DNA of 64,000 nucleotides, taken from NCBI RefSeq assembly GCF_039962115.1, contig NZ_JAMPKJ010000006.1, positions 62,001 to 126,000 on the forward strand, read 5' to 3'. Shown here piece after piece: positions 56,407 through 64,000 of the stretch; within the stretch, counting starts at the first letter, position 1; each line of letters starts with the position of its first letter. Source of the DNA: Funiculus sociatus GB2-C1 (GTDB lineage: Bacteria; Cyanobacteriota; Cyanobacteriia; Cyanobacteriales; FACHB-T130). Under the pieces are notes generated by a model, which had not been told where the DNA came from, ran no database searches, and was given only the letters and a program-made list of their open reading frames with translations. Made by a program: the position numbers and the translations under genes.

Positions 56407-56871
56407 TTACAACTTATTTAGTAGCTTCTCCTTAGATTGACTCGTGTCTTCTCCCTCGTATAAACTCGGATCTATAAAAGTATCTTTATCTTTAGATTGA
56501 CCCTCTGTTTTGGGGGATGATTGCTTACCCGCAACCGTGTTTTGCTTGGACTTTGACTCTGTTGCTCCCATGCGAATCTGAATTTGAGGGCCAGAACTGG
56601 CTAAGCGAATAATCATCCCGTCCACCACTGGTGCTTGGGTGATACGTTTTCCTTCTAAATAAGTGCCATTAGCACCTAAACTAACAACTTCCCATTCATC
56701 ACCATGACGGCGTAGCTCGACATGGTGACGAGAAACAACGGCGCTATAGAGGATGACATTATTCTCAGTTGAGCGTCCGATCCGAATAACTGATTCGGAG
56801 GCAAAAGTCCAGTTTTGGACTGGAATAGATTGGAGAGGATGCAGCAGTGTCAGGGTAATCACCGATGTCAC
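56407..56871 (-). CDS. FHA domain protein
   Basis: 154 residues. The FHA domain spans ~15-95: VIRIGRSTENNVILYSAVVSRHHVELRR (core RIGRSTENNV and VSRHHVEL) and LGANGTYLEGKRI. The tail is Lys/Ser/Asp-rich with several Thr residues. FHA domains bind phosphothreonine, so it is likely a partner of a Ser/Thr kinase elsewhere. The 300 bases to its right side (56108-56406) hold no gene that I can see. Confidence 0.9.
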   Translation of the reverse strand: MTSVITLTLLHPLQSIPVQNWTFASESVIRIGRSTENNVILYSAVVSRHHVELRRHGDEWEVVSLGANGTYLEGKRITQAPVVDGMIIRLASSGPQIQIRMGATESKSKQNTVAGKQSSPKTEGQSKDKDTFIDPSLYEGEDTSQSKEKLLNKL

Positions 56872-57316
56872 ATAATTCTAAATATTTCCGCCTCTAGGCT
56901 TGGGAATTGTAACAGTCTGAACAGATGTAAGATCCTTCAATCAATAAATTGAGATTTATCTCTCAATTACTGGAGTCAGACTGCGAATTGGTACGACGTG
57001 AGCAGATGGAATAGACAAGCTTTTGACATCGTTCCACCAGTTTTTTCTGTCCTTAGTCTAGGATACCCACGGGCGTTACAATCGCATCGTACCATGACGG
57101 TGTTGAGTCCGTGTAACCTCTGAATTGATTCAGTAAGATTACCGCTCTCATACTTTTTAGGTTTAGGGGTGGAATTTACACAAACCTGATAGCGATGCTT
57201 ATTTATTTCCTCAAGCCTATCACTTAAAAAAACTGTCTGCAATTGCCCTGACCCCTCACCCCAAAGGCTTGCACAGCGTCCGTTTTGGCGCTTTTATGAG
57301 CAATTTGAAGACAGCC
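56872..57316. other. 445-base region between two FHA genes
   Basis: It holds only an 88-codon minus-strand frame (56976-57242) with no ribosome site, no recognised family and unusual composition; I do not accept it as a gene. It may contain a decayed gene or leader sequence. The promoter of the 154-residue FHA gene should be here. Confidence 0.4.
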
Positions 57317-58084
57317 TTAAGAAACTTGGAACAAGAATGTCACCTTGTCACCTTTGCCTAAGCTAATGCGATCGCCTGTTCTCAGACGGTGCCGATTACC
57401 ACTAGGCAGGGGATTATGGTTAACATATGTGCCATTAGAACTGCCAACGTCTTCAATGTAGTAGGCATCACCCTCTACACGGATATCGGCATGAATCCGC
57501 GAAACAATTTCTGAATTCGGAAAACCCGAAACATCAATATCAGGCGGAATCTGGTCATTTGGCTTGCCTATGTGAATTACCGACAATTGCGAAGGCAATT
57601 CTATCATCGTATCTGTTTGGGTATGCAGCAGGCGGGCGCTCTGCTGCTGTAGCTGAGTTTGAGAGCTACCAGGCATTGCCGCCCCACTCGCCCCTGTGCT
57701 GCGAGAAGAAGGCTCCGATGAGGATTCAGCGCTGCTCCCTGAGGCTGGGGGTTCATTGACCACAGTAGCTGGAACTGGTACTGGATCTGGTATGTCTGGA
57801 CTGGGGATAGATGGCGGAGTAACCTCTAAGGGATCGGGTGCTACCAACGGATCGGGGTTCATTAAGTCCGGTATGCTGGGCAGGGGGACTGGTGCTGCTG
57901 ATGCTACCTCTAAAGGGTTACTGGGTTTGAGGTTAGTGCCACACTGACCGCAGAAGGTGGCATCGGTTTGAACAGGCGCGCCACAGTTGGGACACGCTGT
58001 AGTAGCGGGTAAGGGAGTGTAGCAAGCCTCACACGCTTGCGCTCCATCAGGATTTTGGTGATTACAATTGGGGCAGACAATCAT
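57317..58084 (-). CDS. Zinc-ribbon and FHA domain protein
   Basis: 255 residues from the ATG at 58084 (AGGAGATTTT upstream); an in-frame extension to 58141 is unlikely. Two zinc ribbons: CPNCNHQNPDGAQACEAC (3-20) and CPNCGAPVQTDATFCGQC. A Pro/Ser-rich linker follows (~60-150), then an FHA domain at ~170-250 (IHIGKPNDQIPPDIDVSGF, EIVSRIHADIRVEG, VGSSNGTYVNHNPL). Probably an adaptor in Ser/Thr phosphorylation signalling. The two FHA genes point the same way. Confidence 0.92.
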   Translation of the reverse strand: MIVCPNCNHQNPDGAQACEACYTPLPATTACPNCGAPVQTDATFCGQCGTNLKPSNPLEVASAAPVPLPSIPDLMNPDPLVAPDPLEVTPPSIPSPDIPDPVPVPATVVNEPPASGSSAESSSEPSSRSTGASGAAMPGSSQTQLQQQSARLLHTQTDTMIELPSQLSVIHIGKPNDQIPPDIDVSGFPNSEIVSRIHADIRVEGDAYYIEDVGSSNGTYVNHNPLPSGNRHRLRTGDRISLGKGDKVTFLFQVS

Positions 58085-58165
58085 AAAATCTCCTTGCGGA
58101 CGGTATCCCTCCTGATTAGTGGAGTGGGAGGTCAGATTCAAATATATTCCGAATTGCGAGGGATT

Positions 58166-58888
58166 TTAACTTTTTAGCTCAAGACCAGCAGCTTCGTCCA
58201 AAAGCCACCAAAGTTCCCCTTGGGGCTGGATTAATCGGCTGGGATATTCCATGTCATCAGCAGTAGAGGCAAAAACTTGAGCTAAGGCGGGGCGTTTACT
58301 AGCACCAGCAACAACAAATACCACACAACGGGCATGATTAATCAGTGGCGCTGTAAAGGTGATGCGGGGCTGAGTGTCTTTGTCACCCACTGTTATCAGT
58401 TTTTCGCGTACTTGTAATGCTTCTGTGTGGGGAAACAAAGAAGCTGTATGTCCATCATCTCCCATCCCCAACAAAATCAGATCGAATGCCGGAAACTCTT
58501 TTGGTTGAACTTGAAAAAACTCCCGGAGGTGTTGAGAGTGTTTCTCGGCGGCGATTGCTGGGTCGGCTTCGTCGGTGGGTATGGGGTGGATATTGGTAGC
58601 TGGGATATTAACTTTGTCAAGCCAAGCGCTACGGGCCATGCGTTGATTGCTATCGGGATGATCAGGCGGTACGTAGCGTTCATCGCCCCAAAATACGTGA
58701 ATTTTGTCCCAAGGAAGATTTTGCGAAGCGATCGCTTCATACAGAGGCTTGGGAGTGCTACCACCGGATAAAGCTATAGTACAAAGCGATCGCTCATTTA
58801 TCGCCTTGTGAATTTGTTCTAGACATATTTCCAGCGATCGCTCTATCAGCGCCGTCCGCTCCGGTAAAACTTCAACAATTTTATTCAT
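58166..58888 (-). CDS. pgl: 6-phosphogluconolactonase
   Basis: Second step of the oxidative pentose phosphate pathway. 240 residues: TIALSGGSTPKPLYEAI, VFWGDERYVPPDHPDSNQR and LILLGMGDDGHTASLFPHT are diagnostic of the DevB/SOL family. Upstream of the zinc-ribbon FHA gene on the same strand, with an 81-base gap. Confidence 0.95.
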   Translation of the reverse strand: MNKIVEVLPERTALIERSLEICLEQIHKAINERSLCTIALSGGSTPKPLYEAIASQNLPWDKIHVFWGDERYVPPDHPDSNQRMARSAWLDKVNIPATNIHPIPTDEADPAIAAEKHSQHLREFFQVQPKEFPAFDLILLGMGDDGHTASLFPHTEALQVREKLITVGDKDTQPRITFTAPLINHARCVVFVVAGASKRPALAQVFASTADDMEYPSRLIQPQGELWWLLDEAAGLELKS

Positions 58889-59071
58889 TTGGATGTTTAT
58901 ATTGGGTCACACCATACCGAAAATATTACTGTTTCTTGTCTAATTGCACCCATCGATACCTATATCATCATTGAGAGCTTGGAATTAGGAGCCATACTAG
59001 CCGTTACATCAAAAAATCCTTATTCTGGTTGATTGACATAAATAACTTTTACAGCAGGGAGAATATCTGAA

Positions 59072-60406
59072 ATGGGAAGAATTTTTATTTCAGCAGGTCA
59101 CGGTGCTGGAGAGCCGGGCGCGAGAGTTGCTGGCACTACAGAAGCCCAGGAGATGATTTTACTGCGCGACCTAATTTTACAAGAATTGCGATCGCGCAAT
59201 TTTGAAGTTCTTTCTGTCCCCGACGACCAGACAATGGAGCAGACAATTTCTTGGATAAACGCCCGCGCTCGTAGCGGTGATGTAGCGCTTGAAATTCATG
59301 CCGATGCCATGTCCAACCCAGCGACTAGAGGCGCTAGCGTCTACTACATTGCCAACAACGACCAGCGCAAGAAAAATGCTGAACTGCTACTTTTGGCACT
59401 ACTGCGCCGCGTTCCCCAATTGCCCAGTCGGGGAGTTAAACCAGACACAGCCACAGGCGTAGGTCGTTTAGAATTTTGCCGCAACATCACTATTCCCTCC
59501 CTGCTAATAGAAGTTGGGTTTCTCACCAACCCAGATGACCGCTTTTTAATTCAAAATCGTCGCCGCGACCTAGCACTAGGAATAGCAGACGGACTTGCCT
59601 CATGGAGCCGAGGTGATGGTGGCACCGTTCCTGGCACTGATCCTACCTATGCTCCCATAAATATCAACATTAACAACCAGTTGTACGGGGAAAAAGGCAT
59701 CCTGATTAATAGCAACGCCTACATCCCAATTGACTTGGTAGACAGGCTCTCAATTGACTTGACAAATAACACCTCAGTCCGTCGCGTACCATATCGGGGT
59801 GTAGTCTATGTTAAAGCCGTCGAACTGCGGAGCTTTAATATTTCTGTGAGCTGGGATAGCGCCACCAGTACCCTGTTTTTGCGCTCCATTTTACCAATCT
59901 GCCCCGGTCAGTTTGACCGAATTATGGGACATGGTAATACATCTGAGGTACAGCTGATTATGTTCCTCAAAGCTAATAATGAGAACGCCCTCGCCCTGTT
60001 TCCCGACTTACCTAAACTCTACCGGGAAGAAGCAACCATCGAAGGCGTAAACTATGACATTGCCTTCTCGCAAATGTGTGTAGAAACAGGCTTTTTGCGC
60101 TTCGGTAGCGATATCAGACCTAGCCAAAACAACTTTGCAGGTTTGGGAGCTGTCGGCGGTGCTTCCGAAAGCGCATCGTTTCCCAGCGCCAGAATTGGTG
60201 TCAGAGCGCATATCCAACATTTAAAAGCTTATGCTAGTCTGGAGCCTTTGGTACAAGAACAGGTAGACCCCCGCTTTCGCTTTGTCACACGAGGGATTGC
60301 GCCTCTGATCCAGCAGCTAAGCGGACGTTGGGCAGCAGATCCACAGTACGGCGCTAGAATTGAGGCAACTCTCAGACGGCTTTATGAGTCAGCAGGCTTA
60401 CTGTAA
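59072..60406 (+). CDS. Two-domain peptidoglycan hydrolase (amidase_3 and glucosaminidase)
   Basis: 444 residues. Residues 3-185 form an N-acetylmuramoyl-L-alanine amidase (zinc residues H10 in SAGHGAGE, E24, H76 in EIHAD; catalytic E147 in LIEVGF). Residues ~200-280 form a small beta domain (ININNQLYGEKGILINSNAY, then TSTLFLRS) like stalk/copper-amine-oxidase N-type modules. Residues ~290-440 form a glucosaminidase-like domain (SQMCVETGFLRFG, SQNNFAGLGAVGG, SARIGVRAHIQHLKAYA). It has no signal peptide or membrane segment, which is odd for a cell-wall enzyme. Confidence 0.85.
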   Translation: MGRIFISAGHGAGEPGARVAGTTEAQEMILLRDLILQELRSRNFEVLSVPDDQTMEQTISWINARARSGDVALEIHADAMSNPATRGASVYYIANNDQRKKNAELLLLALLRRVPQLPSRGVKPDTATGVGRLEFCRNITIPSLLIEVGFLTNPDDRFLIQNRRRDLALGIADGLASWSRGDGGTVPGTDPTYAPINININNQLYGEKGILINSNAYIPIDLVDRLSIDLTNNTSVRRVPYRGVVYVKAVELRSFNISVSWDSATSTLFLRSILPICPGQFDRIMGHGNTSEVQLIMFLKANNENALALFPDLPKLYREEATIEGVNYDIAFSQMCVETGFLRFGSDIRPSQNNFAGLGAVGGASESASFPSARIGVRAHIQHLKAYASLEPLVQEQVDPRFRFVTRGIAPLIQQLSGRWAADPQYGARIEATLRRLYESAGLL

Positions 60407-60413
60407 GATTTTA

Positions 60414-60442
60414 GATTTTGGATTAGCAATAAATCCAAAATC
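60414..60442 (+). terminator. GATTTTGGATT hairpin after the hydrolase gene
   Basis: An 11-bp perfect stem (GATTTTGGATT / AATCCAAAATC) with a seven-base loop, eight bases after the stop. It belongs to the same repeat family as in the tRNA-Leu intron and cheB, so it may be a repeat that also acts as a terminator; there is no T-run. Confidence 0.5.
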
Positions 60443-60936
60443 GTCAAGCTATTTTGAAAAAGCGAATAATTTCCCGAACGTGGTAGAGAAATTGGCTTTC
60501 TGCACCATTGCTTTACCCAAGGTTTTAGGTTAGAGGTGTTACTACAAGGTGTAGTTACAAAATTCCCTAATGTAAGGGTTAAGGGGTGCTTGTGGGAATT
60601 TAAGCCCTGTAGAGACGTTCTATCTTAACGCTACCACGATTATCGCTTTGGCTTTTTTCCTTTAACCGAACAGTATTGCGGCTATTCTTTGCACCCCTTA
60701 AAAACGGGGTCGCCGTAGGCGGGGGAGCAAAACCTTATCCGAGATGTATCGACAGCATTCCCTTGTAGCAGCAACGCCACCTCCAGACGAGCTACATCAA
60801 ATTAAGCCGGATCTTTAGCATTTTCACACTGGACGATAGACGATAGAGGATAGACGATGGACTATAGACGACATTATTGTCTATAGTCCTGTGCCTAAAT
60901 AGAACTGTAATCACCCTAACCTTGTCAGCCCTACAA
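60443..60936. other. Non-coding stretch before the cyclase gene
   Basis: No gene seen. It contains GTGTTACTACAAGGTG / GTAGTTACA near-palindromes around 60536-60559, a TGTAGAGACGTTC-type repeat near 60608, a GACGATA heptamer array (60832-60868) and an 11-bp perfect inverted repeat at 60859-60889. Confidence 0.5.
60832..60889. repeat. ACGATAG heptamer array with palindromic end
   Basis: ACGATAG, ACGATAG, AGGATAG, ACGATGG and ACTATAG are consecutive heptamers. GGACTATAGAC (60859-60869) and its complement (60879-60889) then form a perfect stem with a nine-base loop. Confidence 0.8.
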
Positions 60937-63900
60937 ATGAGACTGCGAACGAAGACACTACTCGTCATTGGCGCGACCCTCGTAGGTCTAGTTGGGGTTC
61001 TGTATGCCACCTCCTCGACCATCTTGTTGCGTAGCCTCACCAGAGCAGAGGAACACAATGCCCGCCAAGTGGTTAAGGGAACAATTAATATTTTTGCGGA
61101 AACCGGAAACGACTTAAGCGTTACTGCTGTTGATTGGGCTAAGTGGGATGACACTTACAACTTTATCGAAAACCCAAACCAAGCCTATATAGAATCAAAT
61201 CTCATTCCAGAATCCCTCACCAACTTACGGGTTAACTTGGTGGTGTACATAGACAAAAACTCAAAAATTGTCTTTGGTACAGGTTTTGATTTAAAAAACC
61301 AGAAAAAAACCCCGATTCCAGCGCTGATTCGAGAACGCATTTCCCCCAAAGATCCGCTTTTACAACGTCCCCTATCTAATCGCAGTTTGGCGGGACTGCT
61401 GCTGCTTCCTGAAGGGGCAATGCTGATTAATTCGCAGCCTATTTTACCAACCAATGGCAAAGGAGCGAATCGCGGAGCCTTAATCTTTGGGCGCTATCTA
61501 GATGCTGCCGCTTTGGAAAAGATAAGTCGGATCAACCGTTTTCCCGTCACCATACACAGGCTAAATGATGCCAACATACCTGCCGACTTTCAAGCAGCGC
61601 AAAAAGCTTTGTTGCAGAAAGGACAGATTGCAGTCAACGCCACAAGCGATCGCACAGCCGGATACACCATACTAAAAGACATCTACGGCAAGCCGGCGCT
61701 GCTGTTGCGGGTGGATATCCCCAGAGAGATTTACCAGCAAGGCAAAATCCGCCTGCGCTATCTCATCGCATCCCTGCTAGTGGTGGGAGCGGTTTTTGGC
61801 GGCATAACCTTGCTGCTTCTGGAGCGATTAGTTTTGTCGCGGTTGGCTTCTTTGAACGCTGGGGTAAAGAAAATTGGCAACAGCAACGACCTTTCTATGC
61901 GCCTTGAAAGCCAGGGAAAAGATGAATTGTCCAGCTTGAGTGACAACATCAACTTGATGCTGGCAGCCTTAGAACATCAAGTGCGTCAGCGACAAGAAAG
62001 CGAAGAACGTCACCGCGCCGTGGTTGAGCAAGCCTCGGAAGGAATTTTTCTGGTTGATGTTGATACCAGACGCATTTTGGAAGCTAATACCGCCTTTGCT
62101 GAACTGGTGGGTTACACCTCCACGGCGTTGCTAGAACTGACAATTTATGATGTAATAGCCTCGCGTCGCGAAACCATTGACCAAAATATTCAGCGTATCC
62201 TGACAGAAAAACATCATGTCCTGGGAGAACGGCGCTACCAGCGGCAAGATGGAACTCTTGTGGATGTGGAAGTCTCTGCCAACCCGATTTCCTATGGTGG
62301 CAGAGAGGTGTTGTGTATCGTAGTTCGGGATATCACCCAGCGCAAACAAGCCGAAGCAGAAATTCGCCAGAAAGAGGCGACACTCCAAGAAAGCGAGACT
62401 CGGCTACGCAAACAGCAGACAGCGCTGTTGGATATGGCTAGGTGTCAGCCCATCTACGCCGGAGATTTGAGCGCTGCATGGCGGGAGATTACCGAGACAG
62501 CAACTAACACTCTAGACGTGGAACGTGCCAGTGTGTGGCTCTACAATTGGGGGCTCTCGACTGGCGACTGGGGAGAGAGGGAGAGTGGGAGCAGGGTAGA
62601 GGAAACAAACCAAAATCTAAAATTGGTTTGCGTTGACTTGTATGAATTGCGTAACCAGCAGCATACCAGTGGCGCAGAACTGGCAGATGTTGACTATCCA
62701 GGCTATTTTCAAGCGTTAGAAGCGGATCGCGTAATTGCAGCTGACGATGCTCACACCGATCCTCGAACTCAGGAGTTTTCCGTATCTTATCTCGCTCCTT
62801 TGGGGATTGCTTCTATGTTGGATGCGCCAATTCGGGTTGGGGGGCAAACAGTGGGGGTGCTTTGTCTGGAACACATCGGTACAGTTCGACACTGGGCGCT
62901 GGAGGAGCAGAATTTTGCTAGTTATTTGGCGTATATGGCTGCTTTGGCGATGGAAGCAAGCGACGCACGCCTTGCTGAAGCCGCACTCGCTACCAGTGAA
63001 GCTAAATTCCGCTCTCTGATTCTCAACAGTTCGGATTTAATCACTATTTTTGGAGCTGACGGCATTACCCGCTATCAAAGTCCTTCGGTTTTCAACATTT
63101 TGGGATACCAGAAAGAGGACTTAATCGGCATAAATACCTTGTTCATGGTTCACCCAAATGATATTTCTCGCGTTGCAGATACTTTCCAAAAATCTCTTGA
63201 CAACCCTCATATTGTTTTTTCTTGTGAATATCGTTTTCCGCGAAAGGATGGCTCCTGGTGTTTTCTCGAATCAACTGGTAGCAATCTACTCGACGATCCA
63301 TCAATAGCAGGTATGGTAGTTAACTCCCGCGATATCACCGAACGCAAGCAAGCTGAAGCAGCACTGCGCCAAGCCGAAGAGAGATATCGCAGCATCTTTG
63401 AAAACGCCGTTGAAGGCATTTTCCAAACCACTCTTGAAGGAAGCTATATCAGCGTGAATCCTGCATTAGCACGCATATATGGTTACTCTTCACCAGAAGA
63501 AATGATGGCGAAGATTACCAATGTTGAGCAGCAAGTTTACGTTGACCCTAACCGACGTGCGGAATTTATTGCTGCCATGCAGAAGGATAATTCCGTGTCT
63601 CGGTTTGAATCTCAAGTTTATCGTCAGGATGGTAGTATTATTTGGATTTCTGAAAGCGCACGCAACGTTAGAAATTCTCAAGGGCAAGTTTTGTATTATG
63701 AAGGCACTGTCCAAGATATTACTGAGCGCAAACTAGCAGAAGAAGCACTGCGCTATCAACAGGAACAATCTGAATTGCTGTTGCTCAATATTTTACCGAA
63801 GTTAATTGCTGAGCGGCTAAAAGGAGATGAAAGTACCATTGCTGACAGTTTTGCGGAAGTGACAGTTTTATTTGCTGATATTGTTGGTTTTACAGAACTT

Positions 63901-64000
63901 TCTGCTGATACAGCGCCAACTAAACTCGTAGAGTTGCTTAACGAGATATTTTCAGCTTTTGACCTACTAGCTGAAAAACACGGATTGGAGAAAATTAAAA
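60937..64000 (+). CDS. Membrane sensor nucleotide cyclase (CHASE4-like/HAMP/PAS/GAF/PAS/PAS), 3' end missing
   Basis: The frame is open from the ATG at 60937 to the window end (1021 codons). A membrane helix (~7-29), an extracytoplasmic CHASE4-like sensor (VDWAKWDDTYNFIENPN), a second helix (~272-292), HAMP, a PAS domain (~365-475), GAF (~505-695), two PAS domains (~700-815 and ~820-935, PAC ends DITERKQAE), then a class III cyclase start (VTVLFADIVGFTELSADT with the first metal aspartate). The second aspartate is beyond the window. Residues ~538-562 in the GAF are repeat-derived. Adenylate or guanylate specificity cannot be told. Confidence 0.9.
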   Translation, partial: MRLRTKTLLVIGATLVGLVGVLYATSSTILLRSLTRAEEHNARQVVKGTINIFAETGNDLSVTAVDWAKWDDTYNFIENPNQAYIESNLIPESLTNLRVNLVVYIDKNSKIVFGTGFDLKNQKKTPIPALIRERISPKDPLLQRPLSNRSLAGLLLLPEGAMLINSQPILPTNGKGANRGALIFGRYLDAAALEKISRINRFPVTIHRLNDANIPADFQAAQKALLQKGQIAVNATSDRTAGYTILKDIYGKPALLLRVDIPREIYQQGKIRLRYLIASLLVVGAVFGGITLLLLERLVLSRLASLNAGVKKIGNSNDLSMRLESQGKDELSSLSDNINLMLAALEHQVRQRQESEERHRAVVEQASEGIFLVDVDTRRILEANTAFAELVGYTSTALLELTIYDVIASRRETIDQNIQRILTEKHHVLGERRYQRQDGTLVDVEVSANPISYGGREVLCIVVRDITQRKQAEAEIRQKEATLQESETRLRKQQTALLDMARCQPIYAGDLSAAWREITETATNTLDVERASVWLYNWGLSTGDWGERESGSRVEETNQNLKLVCVDLYELRNQQHTSGAELADVDYPGYFQALEADRVIAADDAHTDPRTQEFSVSYLAPLGIASMLDAPIRVGGQTVGVLCLEHIGTVRHWALEEQNFASYLAYMAALAMEASDARLAEAALATSEAKFRSLILNSSDLITIFGADGITRYQSPSVFNILGYQKEDLIGINTLFMVHPNDISRVADTFQKSLDNPHIVFSCEYRFPRKDGSWCFLESTGSNLLDDPSIAGMVVNSRDITERKQAEAALRQAEERYRSIFENAVEGIFQTTLEGSYISVNPALARIYGYSSPEEMMAKITNVEQQVYVDPNRRAEFIAAMQKDNSVSRFESQVYRQDGSIIWISESARNVRNSQGQVLYYEGTVQDITERKLAEEALRYQQEQSELLLLNILPKLIAERLKGDESTIADSFAEVTVLFADIVGFTELSADTAPTKLVELLNEIFSAFDLLAEKHGLEKIK
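62550..62625 (+). repeat. GGGGA/GACTGG-type repeat inside the cyclase GAF domain
   Basis: GGGGGCTCTCGACTGGCGAC followed by TGGGGAGAGAGGGAGAGTGGG and AGCAGGG resembles the GACTGGGGA repeat family of cyanobacterial spacers. It encodes NWGLSTGDWGERESGSRVEE between two GAF strands (RASVWLY and KLVCVDLYE). Confidence 0.7.

Noticed and set aside
56976-57242. 88-codon minus-strand frame between the FHA genes
   Set aside because: No ribosome site, no recognised domain, Arg/Cys-rich composition like a chance frame; a decayed gene is possible but I cannot show it.

Overview
The window is chromosomal DNA of a cyanobacterium, probably a filamentous, Oscillatoria/Microcoleus-like one. Direct signs are the very frequent HIP1 octamer (GCGATCGC), a chlB gene for dark chlorophyll synthesis, ndhL, a type IV pilus secretin with an AMIN domain, GAF/PAS-rich cyclases and kinases, a tRNA-Leu(UAA) split by a group I intron, and many heptamer-type short repeats. 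The genus is an inference; no ribosomal RNA gene is present.

Layout. 1-9.5 kb: 3' part of pilQ, hup, cobD, a disulfide-reductase-like flavoprotein without its cysteines, a leftward cobA-like/dcd/thyX group (the last two make dTMP precursors), then adk and rph. 9.5-16 kb: accessory patch with DUF29, chlB followed by a Uma2 gene and a decayed second copy of the chlB 3' end, a TPR protein, a YefM/YoeB pair whose toxin is cut by a nonsense codon, and a PRC-barrel protein. 16-23.6 kb: ABC1/UbiB kinase, recN, a GAF-GAF-PAS adenylate cyclase and a lone response regulator. 24.4-36.6 kb: a rightward chemosensory cluster (multi-sensor kinase, cheR-TPR, double-cheW, chemoreceptor, cheA with receiver, cheB). 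36.6-50 kb: a leftward exopolysaccharide cluster with six glycosyltransferase genes, an O-antigen-ligase-like protein, four methyltransferases, an acetyltransferase and a Wzx-like flippase, converging on cheB. 50-52.6 kb: three envelope genes ending in a predicted outer-membrane barrel. 52.7-54.9 kb: ndhL-DUF3007-trpA, then the split tRNA-Leu. 54.9-60.4 kb: a TetR remnant facing a PNPOx-family gene, two FHA proteins, 6-phosphogluconolactonase and a two-domain peptidoglycan hydrolase. 60.9-64 kb: a CHASE4-like/HAMP/PAS/GAF cyclase that runs off the end.

How it fits together. The chemosensory cluster has the full adaptation pair (CheR, CheB) but no separate CheY and no flagellar genes. With a pilus gene and a polysaccharide cluster in the same window, control of surface motility or slime output is a reasonable but untested idea. 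The strongest unusual signals concern genome dynamics: short cyanobacterial repeats sit in frame inside at least six coding genes and inside the tRNA intron, and a Uma2 gene lies between two copies of the chlB 3' end.
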